This document shows, piece after piece, positions 16,775 through 25,477 of a stretch of 51,160 bases of DNA (the stretch's first letter is position 1; every line of letters begins with the position of its first letter). The notes beneath the pieces are model-generated. The model did no database searches, had not been told where the DNA came from, and saw nothing but the letters and a program-made list of their open reading frames with translations. Source of the DNA: Alphaproteobacteria bacterium UBA1908 (GTDB taxonomy: Bacteria > Pseudomonadota > Alphaproteobacteria > Caedimonadales > UBA1908); contig DDGG01000022.1 in the NCBI GenBank assembly GCA_002337525.1, positions 75,078 to 126,237 of the forward strand, written 5' to 3'. Made by a program: the position numbers and the translations under genes.

Positions 16775-18046
16775 ATGATGAGTGCCCTGACAGACCTTCA
16801 TGCTCGTGAAATACTTGACTCGAGAGGCAATCCTACAATTGAAGTTGAGGTTTCCCTTGAAAGTGGCGTCATAGCCCGAGCTGCAGTCCCTTCTGGAGCT
16901 TCCACAGGGCGGCATGAGGCCGTGGAGTTACGAGATGAGGATCAGCGTTTGAAAGGGAAAGGTGTCCAGACAGCTGTGCGTCATGTGACTCTTGATCTTG
17001 CAGATTTGCTGATGGGGCGGGATTCTTTGGATCAACGACGTCTTGACCAGGCGATGTGTCTTCTTGATGGTACGCCAAACAAGTCTCGTCTTGGTGCGAA
17101 TGCCCTGTTAGGAGTTAGCCTTGCCTTGGCAAAGGCTTCTGCCACAGAATTGGGGATGCCTCTATATACTTATCTGGGGGGTGTCAATGCTTGTCGTTTG
17201 CCTATGCCCCTGATAAATATCCTTAATGGGGGGGCTCATGCTGATAATGCCATTGATATTCAGGAATTTATGATTGTGCCTGTGGGGGCTAAAACATTTT
17301 CCGAGGCTCTCTTTTGGGGGGTTGAGGTTTTCCATGCGTTGCAAGAAACGCTTCGAGAAAAGTCATTGTCCTGTGGGGTAGGGGACGAAGGTGGTTTTGC
17401 CCCAAACCTGTCGCAGACGACGGCTGCGCTGGATTTAATAATGCGGGCTGTTGAAAAATGTGGTTTGAAACCCGGAGAAGATGTTTCTATTGCGCTTGAT
17501 GCGGCTGCGAGTGAATTTTACAGGGAGGGGACCTACCATTTAAAAGGAGAGGGCATTTGTTTCTCTGCAGAAAAGCTCGTTCATTATTATGCTTCTTTGG
17601 TTGACTCTTATCCTATTGTGTCTCTTGAAGATGGGATGGCTGAAGATGATTTTGAGGGGTGGCGCCTTCTTCAAGAAACTCTTGGGGATAAAATTCAAAT
17701 TGTGGGAGATGACTTGTTTGTGACAAATAAAAAGCGTCTTGAAAAAGGAATAGACCAAAAACTGGCGAATGCTATTTTAATTAAACCCAATCAGATCGGA
17801 ACTGTCACAGAGACATTGGAAACGATTGATAAAGCTCATAAGGCAGGTTTTAAATGCGTGATTTCTCATCGCTCTGGTGAAAGTGAAGATACAACGATTT
17901 CGGATCTTGCGGTGGCGGTGAACGCAGGACAAATTAAAACAGGAGCGCCCAGCCGCGGAGAGCGTGTTGCCAAGTATAATGAGCTTTTGCGAATTGAAGA
18001 GGCTCTGGGGGAGACGGCTTCTTTTGAAAATCCTTTTCACCAATAA
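16775..18046 (+). CDS. eno: Enolase
   Basis: Glycolytic enzyme interconverting 2-phosphoglycerate and phosphoenolpyruvate. The family blocks are intact: AREILDSRGNPTIEVEV, VPSGASTGRHEA, LINILNGGAHADNAIDIQEF, GVGDEGGFAPN, SLEDGMAEDDFEGW, IVGDDLFVTN, AILIKPNQIGTVTET and VISHRSGESED. The length of 423 residues is typical. Two ATGs are adjacent (16775 and 16778), with AGGAG a few bases upstream. It follows kdsA after 119 bases and supplies phosphoenolpyruvate, the substrate of KdsA and of the nonulosonate synthase encoded downstream. Confidence 0.97.
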   Translation: MMSALTDLHAREILDSRGNPTIEVEVSLESGVIARAAVPSGASTGRHEAVELRDEDQRLKGKGVQTAVRHVTLDLADLLMGRDSLDQRRLDQAMCLLDGTPNKSRLGANALLGVSLALAKASATELGMPLYTYLGGVNACRLPMPLINILNGGAHADNAIDIQEFMIVPVGAKTFSEALFWGVEVFHALQETLREKSLSCGVGDEGGFAPNLSQTTAALDLIMRAVEKCGLKPGEDVSIALDAAASEFYREGTYHLKGEGICFSAEKLVHYYASLVDSYPIVSLEDGMAEDDFEGWRLLQETLGDKIQIVGDDLFVTNKKRLEKGIDQKLANAILIKPNQIGTVTETLETIDKAHKAGFKCVISHRSGESEDTTISDLAVAVNAGQIKTGAPSRGERVAKYNELLRIEEALGETASFENPFHQ

Positions 18047-18186
18047 TTTTAATCGAGAGTCTCGTGACAGGGGGTGTTTTCAGATCAAAAGAGGTTTTCT
18101 GCTTTCTTTGGATTCTCTTTTTGAATCAAGTGGTTTTCAGGCGTTGACAGAGGCCTCAGAATAAGTGTAAATATCAGTACTTCTTT

Positions 18187-18279
18187 GGAGGGGTGGCCGA
18201 GTGGCTGAAGGCGGCGGTTTGCTAAACCGTTATACGGTTTTAAGCCGTATCGTGGGTTCGAATCCCATCCCCTCCGCCA
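18187..18279 (+). tRNA. tRNA-Ser (anticodon GCT)
   Basis: A 93-base class II tRNA with acceptor GGAGGGG/CCCCTCC, discriminator G and encoded CCA. The anticodon loop TTGCTAA gives GCT (codons AGC/AGT, Ser). A long variable arm (TATACGGTTTTAAGCCGTA) is present, and the T-arm has GGGTTCGAATCCC. It sits in a 453-base gap between eno and an APH-family gene; I see no other gene in the gap. The genes immediately downstream look accessory. Confidence 0.95.
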
Positions 18280-18499
18280 TTGCTGCATCCCCGCCAGTTT
18301 TTAATTCTCGAAAAGTTCTGGCTGAATTTTCTGCAGTGTGAAATATATCTTTAGTGCCAGTATCTATGGCTTTTAGAGGTTTCCATTTGTACAATACATT
18401 TCAATATTGCTGGCATCTCTCATAAGCTAAATACATGATATTTTCAAAAACAGGAAAAAGACTTGATTGTAATTTTATAGAAATTAACGGTGACAAAAG

Positions 18500-19498
18500 A
18501 TGTTGACGAGACCTGATCTTAAAGATGAAAAAATCATCGCATGCTTATACGATGCCTATGGGGTAGATGTTGCAGCAATTTCTTTTCTGCCACTTGGTGC
18601 TGATTTTAATACCGCCGTCTATCGTGTTACTGCTACAGATAAAACAGATTACTTTCTAAAGCTTAGAAGCAAAGGTTTTTGTGAAGCCAGTGTGACTATG
18701 CCAAGATACTTAAACAAGATTGGATTAAAGAATGTAATCTCGCCATTTGAAACTAAATACGGGAAATACTGGACAAATTTAAATACTTTTAAAGTTATTT
18801 TATACCCTTATGTTGATGGCCGCAGTGGTGTAGAGGCTAGCCTATCGGATCATCATTGGCAGCAATTCGGTACTGTTATTAGGGAACTTCATACTGTTGA
18901 TACCCCAAAGTCTATAATAAATCATGTGCCCAAAGAAACATTTTCTTCGAAATGGTGTGATACGGTGACATCATTTCTTGAGCGTATTCAAAATGAAATA
19001 TTTGATGATAGTGTTGCTAAAAAAGTGGTTTTATTCCTGCAGTCCAAAAGTGATCTTATCTTTAGCCTGATCAAGCGCACTAGAGAACTTAGGCTTATTC
19101 TACAAAATCAATCTTTTGAATACGTATTGTGTCACGCGGATATTCATGGGTGGAACTTACTTGTTGATGGCAATGATGGTTTGTACCTAATTGACTGGGA
19201 TACTCTCATTTTGGCTCCGAAAGAACGGGATCTGATGTTTATAGGTGCTGGTATTTGGGATAGTGGCTATACACCTTTGGTAGAGAAATCTCTTTTTTAT
19301 AAGGGGTACGGTGAAACAGAGATAAACCATGAGGCTATTTGTTATTACCGTCTTGAGCGTATCATCCAGGATATTGGTGAATATTGCGATCAAATCTTTC
19401 TATCTGATGATGGATATGATGAGCGACTGCAATCATTTGAATATCTACAATCTAATTTTTTGCAAAATGGTACGATAGAAAAAGCCTATCTCTCCTAG
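18500..19498 (+). CDS. APH-family phosphotransferase, resembling spectinomycin phosphotransferase APH(9)
   Basis: A 332-residue protein with the protein-kinase-like fold used by aminoglycoside phosphotransferases. It has the nucleotide-binding lysine region YFLKLRSKG, the Brenner motif HADIHGWN (212-219, HxDxxxxN) and the metal-binding DWD (232-234) followed by LILAPKERDLMFIGAG. That last phrase is strongly reminiscent of the APH(9) branch. The substrate cannot be decided: choline, homoserine or antibiotic kinases share the fold. It is a single gene, convergent with the GrpB-GNAT gene and downstream of tRNA-Ser, a common insertion landmark. Confidence 0.8.
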   Translation: MLTRPDLKDEKIIACLYDAYGVDVAAISFLPLGADFNTAVYRVTATDKTDYFLKLRSKGFCEASVTMPRYLNKIGLKNVISPFETKYGKYWTNLNTFKVILYPYVDGRSGVEASLSDHHWQQFGTVIRELHTVDTPKSIINHVPKETFSSKWCDTVTSFLERIQNEIFDDSVAKKVVLFLQSKSDLIFSLIKRTRELRLILQNQSFEYVLCHADIHGWNLLVDGNDGLYLIDWDTLILAPKERDLMFIGAGIWDSGYTPLVEKSLFYKGYGETEINHEAICYYRLERIIQDIGEYCDQIFLSDDGYDERLQSFEYLQSNFLQNGTIEKAYLS

Positions 19499-19505
19499 TT
19501 TTTAT

Positions 19506-19534
19506 CTAAAGGGAACTCTTCTGGAAGACTTTAG
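19506..19534. terminator. Possible shared terminator hairpin between convergent genes
   Basis: CTAAAG (19506-19511) can pair with CTTTAG (19529-19534), with inner TCTTC/GAAGA complementarity adding a second small stem. It lies exactly between two convergent genes. T-runs on either side are short, so this is tentative. Confidence 0.3.
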
Positions 19535-19536
19535 GT

Positions 19537-20541
19537 TTATTCTGTTTTTAAAGGAGAGGTCTTAAAAATTTTCCCCATAGTAATATCTTGAGGGCTGCCT
19601 TCATAGTGATCTGGATCATTGAATGGCATTGGAGTATATCCGAGACTTTTATAAAAATTTAAGGCGGATGGCGGGCTTTCAGAGTGGATGCTTTTGTAAC
19701 CTTGTCGTTTTAGCCACTTTTCGATTAAAAACATGAACTCTGTGCCTAAGCCCTGACGTCGCATTGTCTTGTCAATAACAATAATGCGCAGAGCCGCACT
19801 ATAATTAGGCCATAATTGTATATGTGCGTAACCCAGAATTGTAGAACCTTTATATAAAATAAAATGCTTATGATCTTTATGGTTAAATGTCCAGGTGTAG
19901 GGGTCATCAATGTTATTGGGTTGAAAGAAATATTTATGACGATAGCTTTTAGCGGCTTCCCATTCAGCATAGTGAGAGCAAAAAACAAATCTTAATTTCT
20001 TGAATCCTGTTTTTTTTAGGATTTTTTGAATCAGTTCATATTTGCCTAAAGTATAACCTCTAAAAAAAGTATTGTTTTTCTGATGGGAAGTCTCTTTTTT
20101 TATTAACTGATATTTTAAAGACTCATATTCATCCTTAGCTGTTTTGTTCTTTCTTAGATAATCTCTGAAAAGGAGATTTAATTCTATCTCAGGATTATCC
20201 TGTTCCACTATATGCAGATTAATTCTTACGTCAGGTTTTCTTGCAGTGAAGGTCTTTTTGAGGGGGATATTAAAGCTCCCTCTATAATCATAGCCTAAGT
20301 TTAGCAAGGCATTGTGTTCAAAATTGAGGGTTCTAACTTCGGCGATAATATCAATTATTGGTTTTGCGTCCAGTTCAGGAACAGATGTTGATCCAACATG
20401 GTGAATATTAACCAGGGTCTTCTTAAGAGCCTTTTTTATTTTTTGAGCTTCATATTCATATTGGAGAGGCCAGTTTGTATTATAAGGGGCTATTTCTATT
20501 GTTTTAAGTTTATCCATTTTGACATTTATCCATAAACTCAT
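19537..20541 (-). CDS. GrpB (UPF0157) domain fused to a GNAT acetyltransferase domain
   Basis: A 334-residue two-domain protein. The N-terminal ~175 residues match the GrpB/UPF0157 nucleotidyltransferase-like family (APYNTNWPLQYEYEAQKI, VNIHHVGSTSVPELDAKPIIDI, INLHIVEQDNPEIELNLLFRDYLR). The C-terminal ~150 residues form a GNAT fold (GYAHIQLWPNYSAALRIIVID, MRRQGLGTEFMFLIEKWLKRQGY as the acetyl-CoA loop, SALNFYKSLGYTPM). Both families occur alone. The substrate is unknown; GrpB domains are sometimes fused to dephospho-CoA kinase. The start at 20541 has GAGG upstream; 20517 is an alternative. Confidence 0.8.
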   Translation of the reverse strand: MSLWINVKMDKLKTIEIAPYNTNWPLQYEYEAQKIKKALKKTLVNIHHVGSTSVPELDAKPIIDIIAEVRTLNFEHNALLNLGYDYRGSFNIPLKKTFTARKPDVRINLHIVEQDNPEIELNLLFRDYLRKNKTAKDEYESLKYQLIKKETSHQKNNTFFRGYTLGKYELIQKILKKTGFKKLRFVFCSHYAEWEAAKSYRHKYFFQPNNIDDPYTWTFNHKDHKHFILYKGSTILGYAHIQLWPNYSAALRIIVIDKTMRRQGLGTEFMFLIEKWLKRQGYKSIHSESPPSALNFYKSLGYTPMPFNDPDHYEGSPQDITMGKIFKTSPLKTE

Positions 20542-20649
20542 CAGTCCTCATTGACTGATGAAGAGAGCATAATGTTCCCAAAACATTCAATTGAATTATA
20601 CCTAAAAAAAGAATAGATGTGCGGTTAATTTCCTGTTCTTTCAAAATGC

Positions 20650-20679
20650 TTGACATTTTAAAATCAAAACGAGTATGGT
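20650..20679 (+). promoter_or_regulatory. Sigma70-type promoter of the glycan locus regulator
   Basis: A perfect TTGACA (20650-20655) is followed 18 bases later by TATGGT (20674-20679), four of six matches to the -10 consensus. It lies about 45 bases upstream of the preferred start of the winged-helix regulator gene and points into the long plus-strand glycan locus. Confidence 0.55.
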
Positions 20680-20725
20680 TCAGCGCATGTACAATTAAAA
20701 TATCTATATGACAAGGCGAAATTCT

Positions 20726-21415
20726 ATGGCCGTTTTTGAGGAAGCCAGGCAGAATGCAGATCGTGAAGTTGTTGTAAAACTTCTGACAACCCTTGCCGAT
20801 AACCCTGAAAAAACACAAAGAGACTTAGCCGCAGAGATGGGTATCTCTCTGGGGATGGTCGTCAGCTATATAAAAAGTTGTGTCCATAAAGGCTTTGTCA
20901 GGTCCAGACAAGTTGCTCCCAGACGCTGGGCTTATTTTGTCACGCCCAAGGGTTTTGCCGAAAAAAGTAAAATGGTTTCAGGTTATTTACACCGTGCTAT
21001 GACATTTTTTAGGGACACACGAGTTCAGTTAGAAGACTTGTTTTTAAACTGCCAAAAACAAGGTATTCAAAGAATTGCGATCGTTGGTTCTGGTGATGTG
21101 GCCAGGATTGCAATACTGGCTTCTAATGGATTTTCAGTGAACCTGGAACTGATTGAACAAAAGGATGACTATATCGAAAAGCTTAAGGGTTTTGAGGCTG
21201 TATTAGTGACTGATTTGGCCGATCCCCAGGGCACCTTTGATACCTTAAAAGATTTTATTGAAGAAGAAAAATTGCTTAGCATTGCGACGTTGTGTATTAA
21301 TCGCAAAAGAGTGAACTTGTCTGACTCATTTGTTCGGAAAACGGCAACAGACTCAGATAAGGATATGTTTATTGAAGAAGAAGCTTGTAAGGCTTCTAAA
21401 GACAAAACGGCGTGA
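20726..21415 (+). CDS. MarR-like winged-helix regulator of polysaccharide locus type, with a C-terminal Rossmann-like domain
   Basis: Residues about 8-80 form a winged helix-turn-helix (KTQRDLAAEMGISLGMVVSYIKSCVHKGFVR), resembling the MarR-like regulators often found at the head of exopolysaccharide loci. The second half has a nucleotide-binding look (RIAIVGSGDVARIAILAS, then EAVLVTDLADPQGTFDTL). That suggests a sensor domain for a nucleotide or nucleotide sugar (inference). The ATG at 20726 is preferred because AAGGCG lies upstream; an ATG at 20708 lacks one. It is followed after about 100 bases by the ABC flippase gene and likely controls the locus. Confidence 0.75.
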   Translation: MAVFEEARQNADREVVVKLLTTLADNPEKTQRDLAAEMGISLGMVVSYIKSCVHKGFVRSRQVAPRRWAYFVTPKGFAEKSKMVSGYLHRAMTFFRDTRVQLEDLFLNCQKQGIQRIAIVGSGDVARIAILASNGFSVNLELIEQKDDYIEKLKGFEAVLVTDLADPQGTFDTLKDFIEEEKLLSIATLCINRKRVNLSDSFVRKTATDSDKDMFIEEEACKASKDKTA

Positions 21416-21521
21416 AGATTTTTCAAAGCCGTTTTCATGTGGGTGTCTTCATTAGCTTTGCTGATGCTAGATGTGTAAAACTCTTTAACGTCGTCGGGAT
21501 TGTGCCCGGACTGTGGTCGCT

Positions 21522-23297
21522 ATGGTGAAACAAGAAAAAGCAACAACCCCGTCTATCTTGTCAGCTATTCAAAAATTACGTGGTTTATTAACGCGTGAGG
21601 AAAAAATAAGGTGGCTTGGTATCATTGGGTTTGCTCTGGTTGTATCCTTGCTGGAAGTTGTGACGGCATCGGTTATTGTTGTCTTTGCCCAGGTTCTTAA
21701 TGATCCTTCTATGGGACAGAACTATCTTCAAAAAGCTGGGATTACAAAGAGCCTATCTTCAGGTGAAATTGTTTTTTATGTAGCTATTACTGTTGGTATT
21801 ATTTACCTTATAAAAAATTTAGTTGCTGCAGTAGAAGTTTTTTTCCAAAATTTCTCTATTCAAAATATGTGTTACGAGTTTAAGAATAAATTGCTGCATC
21901 GTTATGCCGAGGCTGATTACGGATTTTATTTGACGCGCAACTCTTCCTTTGGTTTGCAGGTTGTTGGAGGTGATACAGAGCAAGCTTTTTCAAATGGGAT
22001 GGTCTCCTTTGCCAGTGTTTTATCAGAGGGTATTATTTTCATTTTTTTGGTTGGAATGATTGTCTATATGAATCCCATGCTGGCCCTTATTATTTTTGCG
22101 GTTGGAATGATTTTAAGCATTCTTATTTCCAGGTTTTTGTTGCCCCAATTCTATTATTGGGGGCAAAAGTTACAGCAAACTGGAATTCACACCAATAAAA
22201 ACTTGATGCAATTCTTTCACGCCTTTAAAGAAATTGTTTTACTTGGCAAAAAAAAATCTTTTGTTGAGGCTTACCAGGTGCACTCAAAGCAGCGCTCAAA
22301 AGTGCAAGCTATTCAAACAGCAACAAATGCGCTTCCACGCATGGGAATTGAAATTCTTTTTGTTGGGCTTTTTGTTTTGACCATTTCCTATTTATGTATG
22401 GAACATGAAAGCCCAATGCAGATGATAGGGCTTCTAAGTGGTTATTTATATGCTGGATTTCGATTGATGCCCGGATTAAATCGTATTATTAATCAACTAA
22501 ATACATTTAAAGCGGCTATTCCCTCTATTGACCGTGTCCATAAGGAATACACAACCGTGGCATCAAATCAACATTATCTGGATGTTCCAAACTTTAAGTT
22601 TGAGCAGTCTATAGTACTTAGAGATGTAAACTTTGAATATCTTAATACGGATAAGAATGCTCTCTCTGACATTAACCTGACAATTAACAAAGGTGAATGT
22701 ATAGGTGTTGTCGGTGAAACAGGATCCGGGAAATCGACTTTAATTGATTTATTATTAGGATTATTGCGGCCAACCACAGGAAGTATTTTAATAGATGATA
22801 AATACCCTGTTAACTCGATTCAGTGGCATCAAAAAATTGGCTATGTACCACAAGCTCTCTATTTGGTGGATGATACAATTGAAGCTAATATTGCTTTTGG
22901 TGAGAAAGAGATTGATCAGGGCAAATTGAATCAAGCAATTGATGCGGCGCAACTTAAAAAATTGATAGATTCATTGCACAATGGCAGCAAAACCATTGTT
23001 GGAGAGCGTGGGATTCGCTTATCAGGCGGTGAACGTCAGCGCATTGCGATTGCCAGGGCCCTATATCAGAATCCTGAAGTATTGATTTTTGATGAAGCAA
23101 CTTCGGCCCTTGACAATGAAACAGAATCTCGACTAATGAAGACTATTAATACTGTAAGCAAAGATCGTACTGTCATTATGATTGCTCATAGACTTACAAC
23201 ACTGAAAAGTTGCGATCGAGTTATTAGTGTTAATGGCGGAATAATAGAAACTTCACACAAGACCAAGGGTCTTAAATCAATAAACCACAGGTGCTAA
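21522..23297 (+). CDS. ABC transporter, PglK/MsbA-type lipid-linked glycan flippase
   Basis: A half-transporter with an N-terminal six-helix membrane domain (about residues 35-330) and a C-terminal ATPase: Walker A GETGSGKST starting at G398, LSGGERQ at about 500, and LIFDEATSALDNE as Walker B and D-loop. Layout and context (first structural gene of a sugar locus) resemble PglK, which flips lipid-linked oligosaccharide. MsbA-like lipid export or a peptide exporter role is less likely here. The start ATG 21522 is preferred over GTG 21513; neither has a strong ribosome-binding site. pseB follows after 3 bases. Confidence 0.85.
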   Translation: MVKQEKATTPSILSAIQKLRGLLTREEKIRWLGIIGFALVVSLLEVVTASVIVVFAQVLNDPSMGQNYLQKAGITKSLSSGEIVFYVAITVGIIYLIKNLVAAVEVFFQNFSIQNMCYEFKNKLLHRYAEADYGFYLTRNSSFGLQVVGGDTEQAFSNGMVSFASVLSEGIIFIFLVGMIVYMNPMLALIIFAVGMILSILISRFLLPQFYYWGQKLQQTGIHTNKNLMQFFHAFKEIVLLGKKKSFVEAYQVHSKQRSKVQAIQTATNALPRMGIEILFVGLFVLTISYLCMEHESPMQMIGLLSGYLYAGFRLMPGLNRIINQLNTFKAAIPSIDRVHKEYTTVASNQHYLDVPNFKFEQSIVLRDVNFEYLNTDKNALSDINLTINKGECIGVVGETGSGKSTLIDLLLGLLRPTTGSILIDDKYPVNSIQWHQKIGYVPQALYLVDDTIEANIAFGEKEIDQGKLNQAIDAAQLKKLIDSLHNGSKTIVGERGIRLSGGERQRIAIARALYQNPEVLIFDEATSALDNETESRLMKTINTVSKDRTVIMIAHRLTTLKSCDRVISVNGGIIETSHKTKGLKSINHRC

Positions 23298-23300
23298 CAA

Positions 23301-24308
23301 ATGCTTAAGAATTTCTTGATTAAACGACCAGAACTTAATGGAAAAACCATACTGATTACTGGTGGAACGGGATCTTTTGGTAAACAATTTGTACAGCGAG
23401 TCGTTGAGCAATATGAGCCAAAAAAATTAATTATATTTTCTAGGGACGAGCTTAAGCAGTTTGAAATGCAAAGCTTATTCTCTCCAGTTGACTATCCTTT
23501 TATTCGCTTCTTTATAGGTGATATTAGAGACTCTAACCGTTTAGAGATGGCTTTGAGAGGTGTTGATATTGTTATTCATGCTGCAGCTTTAAAGCATGTA
23601 CCAATTGCTGAATATAATCCTTTCGAGTGTATTCATACTAATGTTATTGGTGCAGAAAATCTAGTAAGAGCTTCTCTTAAGTGTGGAGTCGAGAAAGTTA
23701 TTGCCTTATCAACAGATAAGGCTGTGAGCCCTATTAACCTTTATGGTGCAAGTAAATTAGCTGCAGATAAGATTTTTGTTGCAGCTAACAATATTAGAGG
23801 AGATGATCCTACAATTTTCTCTGTTGTAAGATATGGTAATGTTGTGGGGTCAAGGGGCAGTGTTGTGCCTTTCTTTCAAAAATTAATCAAGGACGGCTCA
23901 CAATCGCTACCAATTACAGATAAAGAAATGACACGATTTTGGATAACACTGAATCAAGGTGTTGACTTTGTATTGTCTAATTTAGCCCTTATGAATGGGG
24001 GGGAAGTTTTTGTTCCTAAAATTCCTAGTATGAAGATTGTAGATTTGGCTAAAGCGCTCCAATCAAATCTTGAAACACACAGTATAGGCATTCGACCTGG
24101 TGAAAAGTTGCATGAATGGATGCTGACATCAGATGAGTCATTAAATACAATCGAGTTAGAAGATCGATACGTTATATTACCAAGTTTCATAAAGCAGTGG
24201 AAAAGTGATTGTTCATTTAAAGAGCTAGAGGATCGTTTTGTTTATTCGAGTGAAACAAATATGGAATGGCTGTCTTCTTCTGATCTCCAGGAAATGTTGG
24301 TGTCATAA
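23301..24308 (+). CDS. pseB: UDP-GlcNAc 4,6-dehydratase (inverting) PseB
   Basis: First step of pseudaminic acid synthesis: converts UDP-GlcNAc to the 4-keto-6-deoxy-L-altro sugar. It has the NAD-binding GGTGSFG (21-27), KKLIIFSRDELKQFEMQ, STDK (137-140) and Y148xxxK152 (YGASK), all typical of the soluble PseB/FlaA1 group. The length of 335 residues fits. The stop overlaps the next ATG by one base (TAATG). Confidence 0.93.
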   Translation: MLKNFLIKRPELNGKTILITGGTGSFGKQFVQRVVEQYEPKKLIIFSRDELKQFEMQSLFSPVDYPFIRFFIGDIRDSNRLEMALRGVDIVIHAAALKHVPIAEYNPFECIHTNVIGAENLVRASLKCGVEKVIALSTDKAVSPINLYGASKLAADKIFVAANNIRGDDPTIFSVVRYGNVVGSRGSVVPFFQKLIKDGSQSLPITDKEMTRFWITLNQGVDFVLSNLALMNGGEVFVPKIPSMKIVDLAKALQSNLETHSIGIRPGEKLHEWMLTSDESLNTIELEDRYVILPSFIKQWKSDCSFKELEDRFVYSSETNMEWLSSSDLQEMLVS

Positions 24309-25477
24309 TGATTCCTTATGGTCGTCATAAAATTGAAAAAGATGATATCGATGCCGTTGTTGCTGTTTTAAAAAGTGAGATGCTCACCTGCGGGGAAGCG
24401 GTAAGGGCATTTGAGGATACTTTATCACAGACTGTGTCTAGTCGTTATACTGTATCGTGCTCTAGTGGAACGGCAGCTTTGCATCTTTGTATGATGGCGT
24501 TAGGCATTGGTTCTGGAGACTCTGTAATTGTCCCGGGGATTACGTTCCTGGCTTCTGCTAATGCGGCTCAATATGTTGGTGCAGATGTTGTCTTTGCCGA
24601 TGTTGACCCTGCTACAGGGCTTATGACTCCTGAAACATTAGAAAAAGCTATTCTAGAGAACAAAGAGAAAAATATTAAGGCTATTATAAATGTTCATATG
24701 GCGGGTCAATGTGAAGACTTGGAATCTATGCATGCCATAGCTAAAAAACAGGGAATATTTCTTATTGAAGATGCCGCTCATGCCATAGGATCTAATTACA
24801 TATCCAAAAAAGGTGATATGTACCCTATCGGTTCCAATGCCTTTTCGGATCTAACAACTTTTTCTTTTCATCCTGTAAAAAATATTGCCATGGGTGAAGG
24901 AGGTGCTGTTACAACCAATTCACTTGATCTGAAAAATAAGCTTTCTTTATTTAGAAATCACGCAATGGAGAGAGACAAAGAAAAAATTGCATCTGAAAAC
25001 AAGAATAAGCCTTGGTACTATGAAATGCAGCATTTGGGATATAATTTTCGTGCGAGCGATATTCACTGTGCTCTAGGCATATCTCAGTTAAAGAAGTTAG
25101 CCTCTTTTAAAAAAAGTCGAGAAGAATCGGTCTCTTTTTATGATCAAGCTTTTTCAAAACTAGAATACTTGACCCCTATTTGTAAGCTGCCTTCTTGTGA
25201 CCCGGTATGGCACCTCTATGTTATCCTAATTGACTTTAAGCATATAGAAATACCTCGAGAAATTTTTATGCAACTTCTTAGTTCCCGGGGTATAAGGACT
25301 CAAGTGCATTATATTCCTGTTTATAAACAACCCTATTACAAAGACCTATACGGATCTAATGAACTTCCAGGATGTGAGTCTTACTATAAACGTTGTCTTT
25401 CAATCCCTTTATTTGTGGGACTCTCCAAGGCAATGCAAGAAAAAGTCATTCAAGAAGTTTTGAAACATGTTAAATAG
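24308..25477 (+). CDS. pseC: PseC aminotransferase (UDP-4-keto-6-deoxy-sugar 4-aminotransferase)
   Basis: PLP enzyme of the DegT/DnrJ/EryC1 family that aminates C4 of the PseB product. The PLP lysine is K191 in FSFHPVKNIAMGEGGAV. SGTAALHL, PGITFLASANAAQYVGADVVFADVDP and LIEDAAHAIGS are also characteristic. The length of 389 residues is normal. It overlaps pseB by one base and the next gene by 11. Confidence 0.92.
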   Translation: MIPYGRHKIEKDDIDAVVAVLKSEMLTCGEAVRAFEDTLSQTVSSRYTVSCSSGTAALHLCMMALGIGSGDSVIVPGITFLASANAAQYVGADVVFADVDPATGLMTPETLEKAILENKEKNIKAIINVHMAGQCEDLESMHAIAKKQGIFLIEDAAHAIGSNYISKKGDMYPIGSNAFSDLTTFSFHPVKNIAMGEGGAVTTNSLDLKNKLSLFRNHAMERDKEKIASENKNKPWYYEMQHLGYNFRASDIHCALGISQLKKLASFKKSREESVSFYDQAFSKLEYLTPICKLPSCDPVWHLYVILIDFKHIEIPREIFMQLLSSRGIRTQVHYIPVYKQPYYKDLYGSNELPGCESYYKRCLSIPLFVGLSKAMQEKVIQEVLKHVK

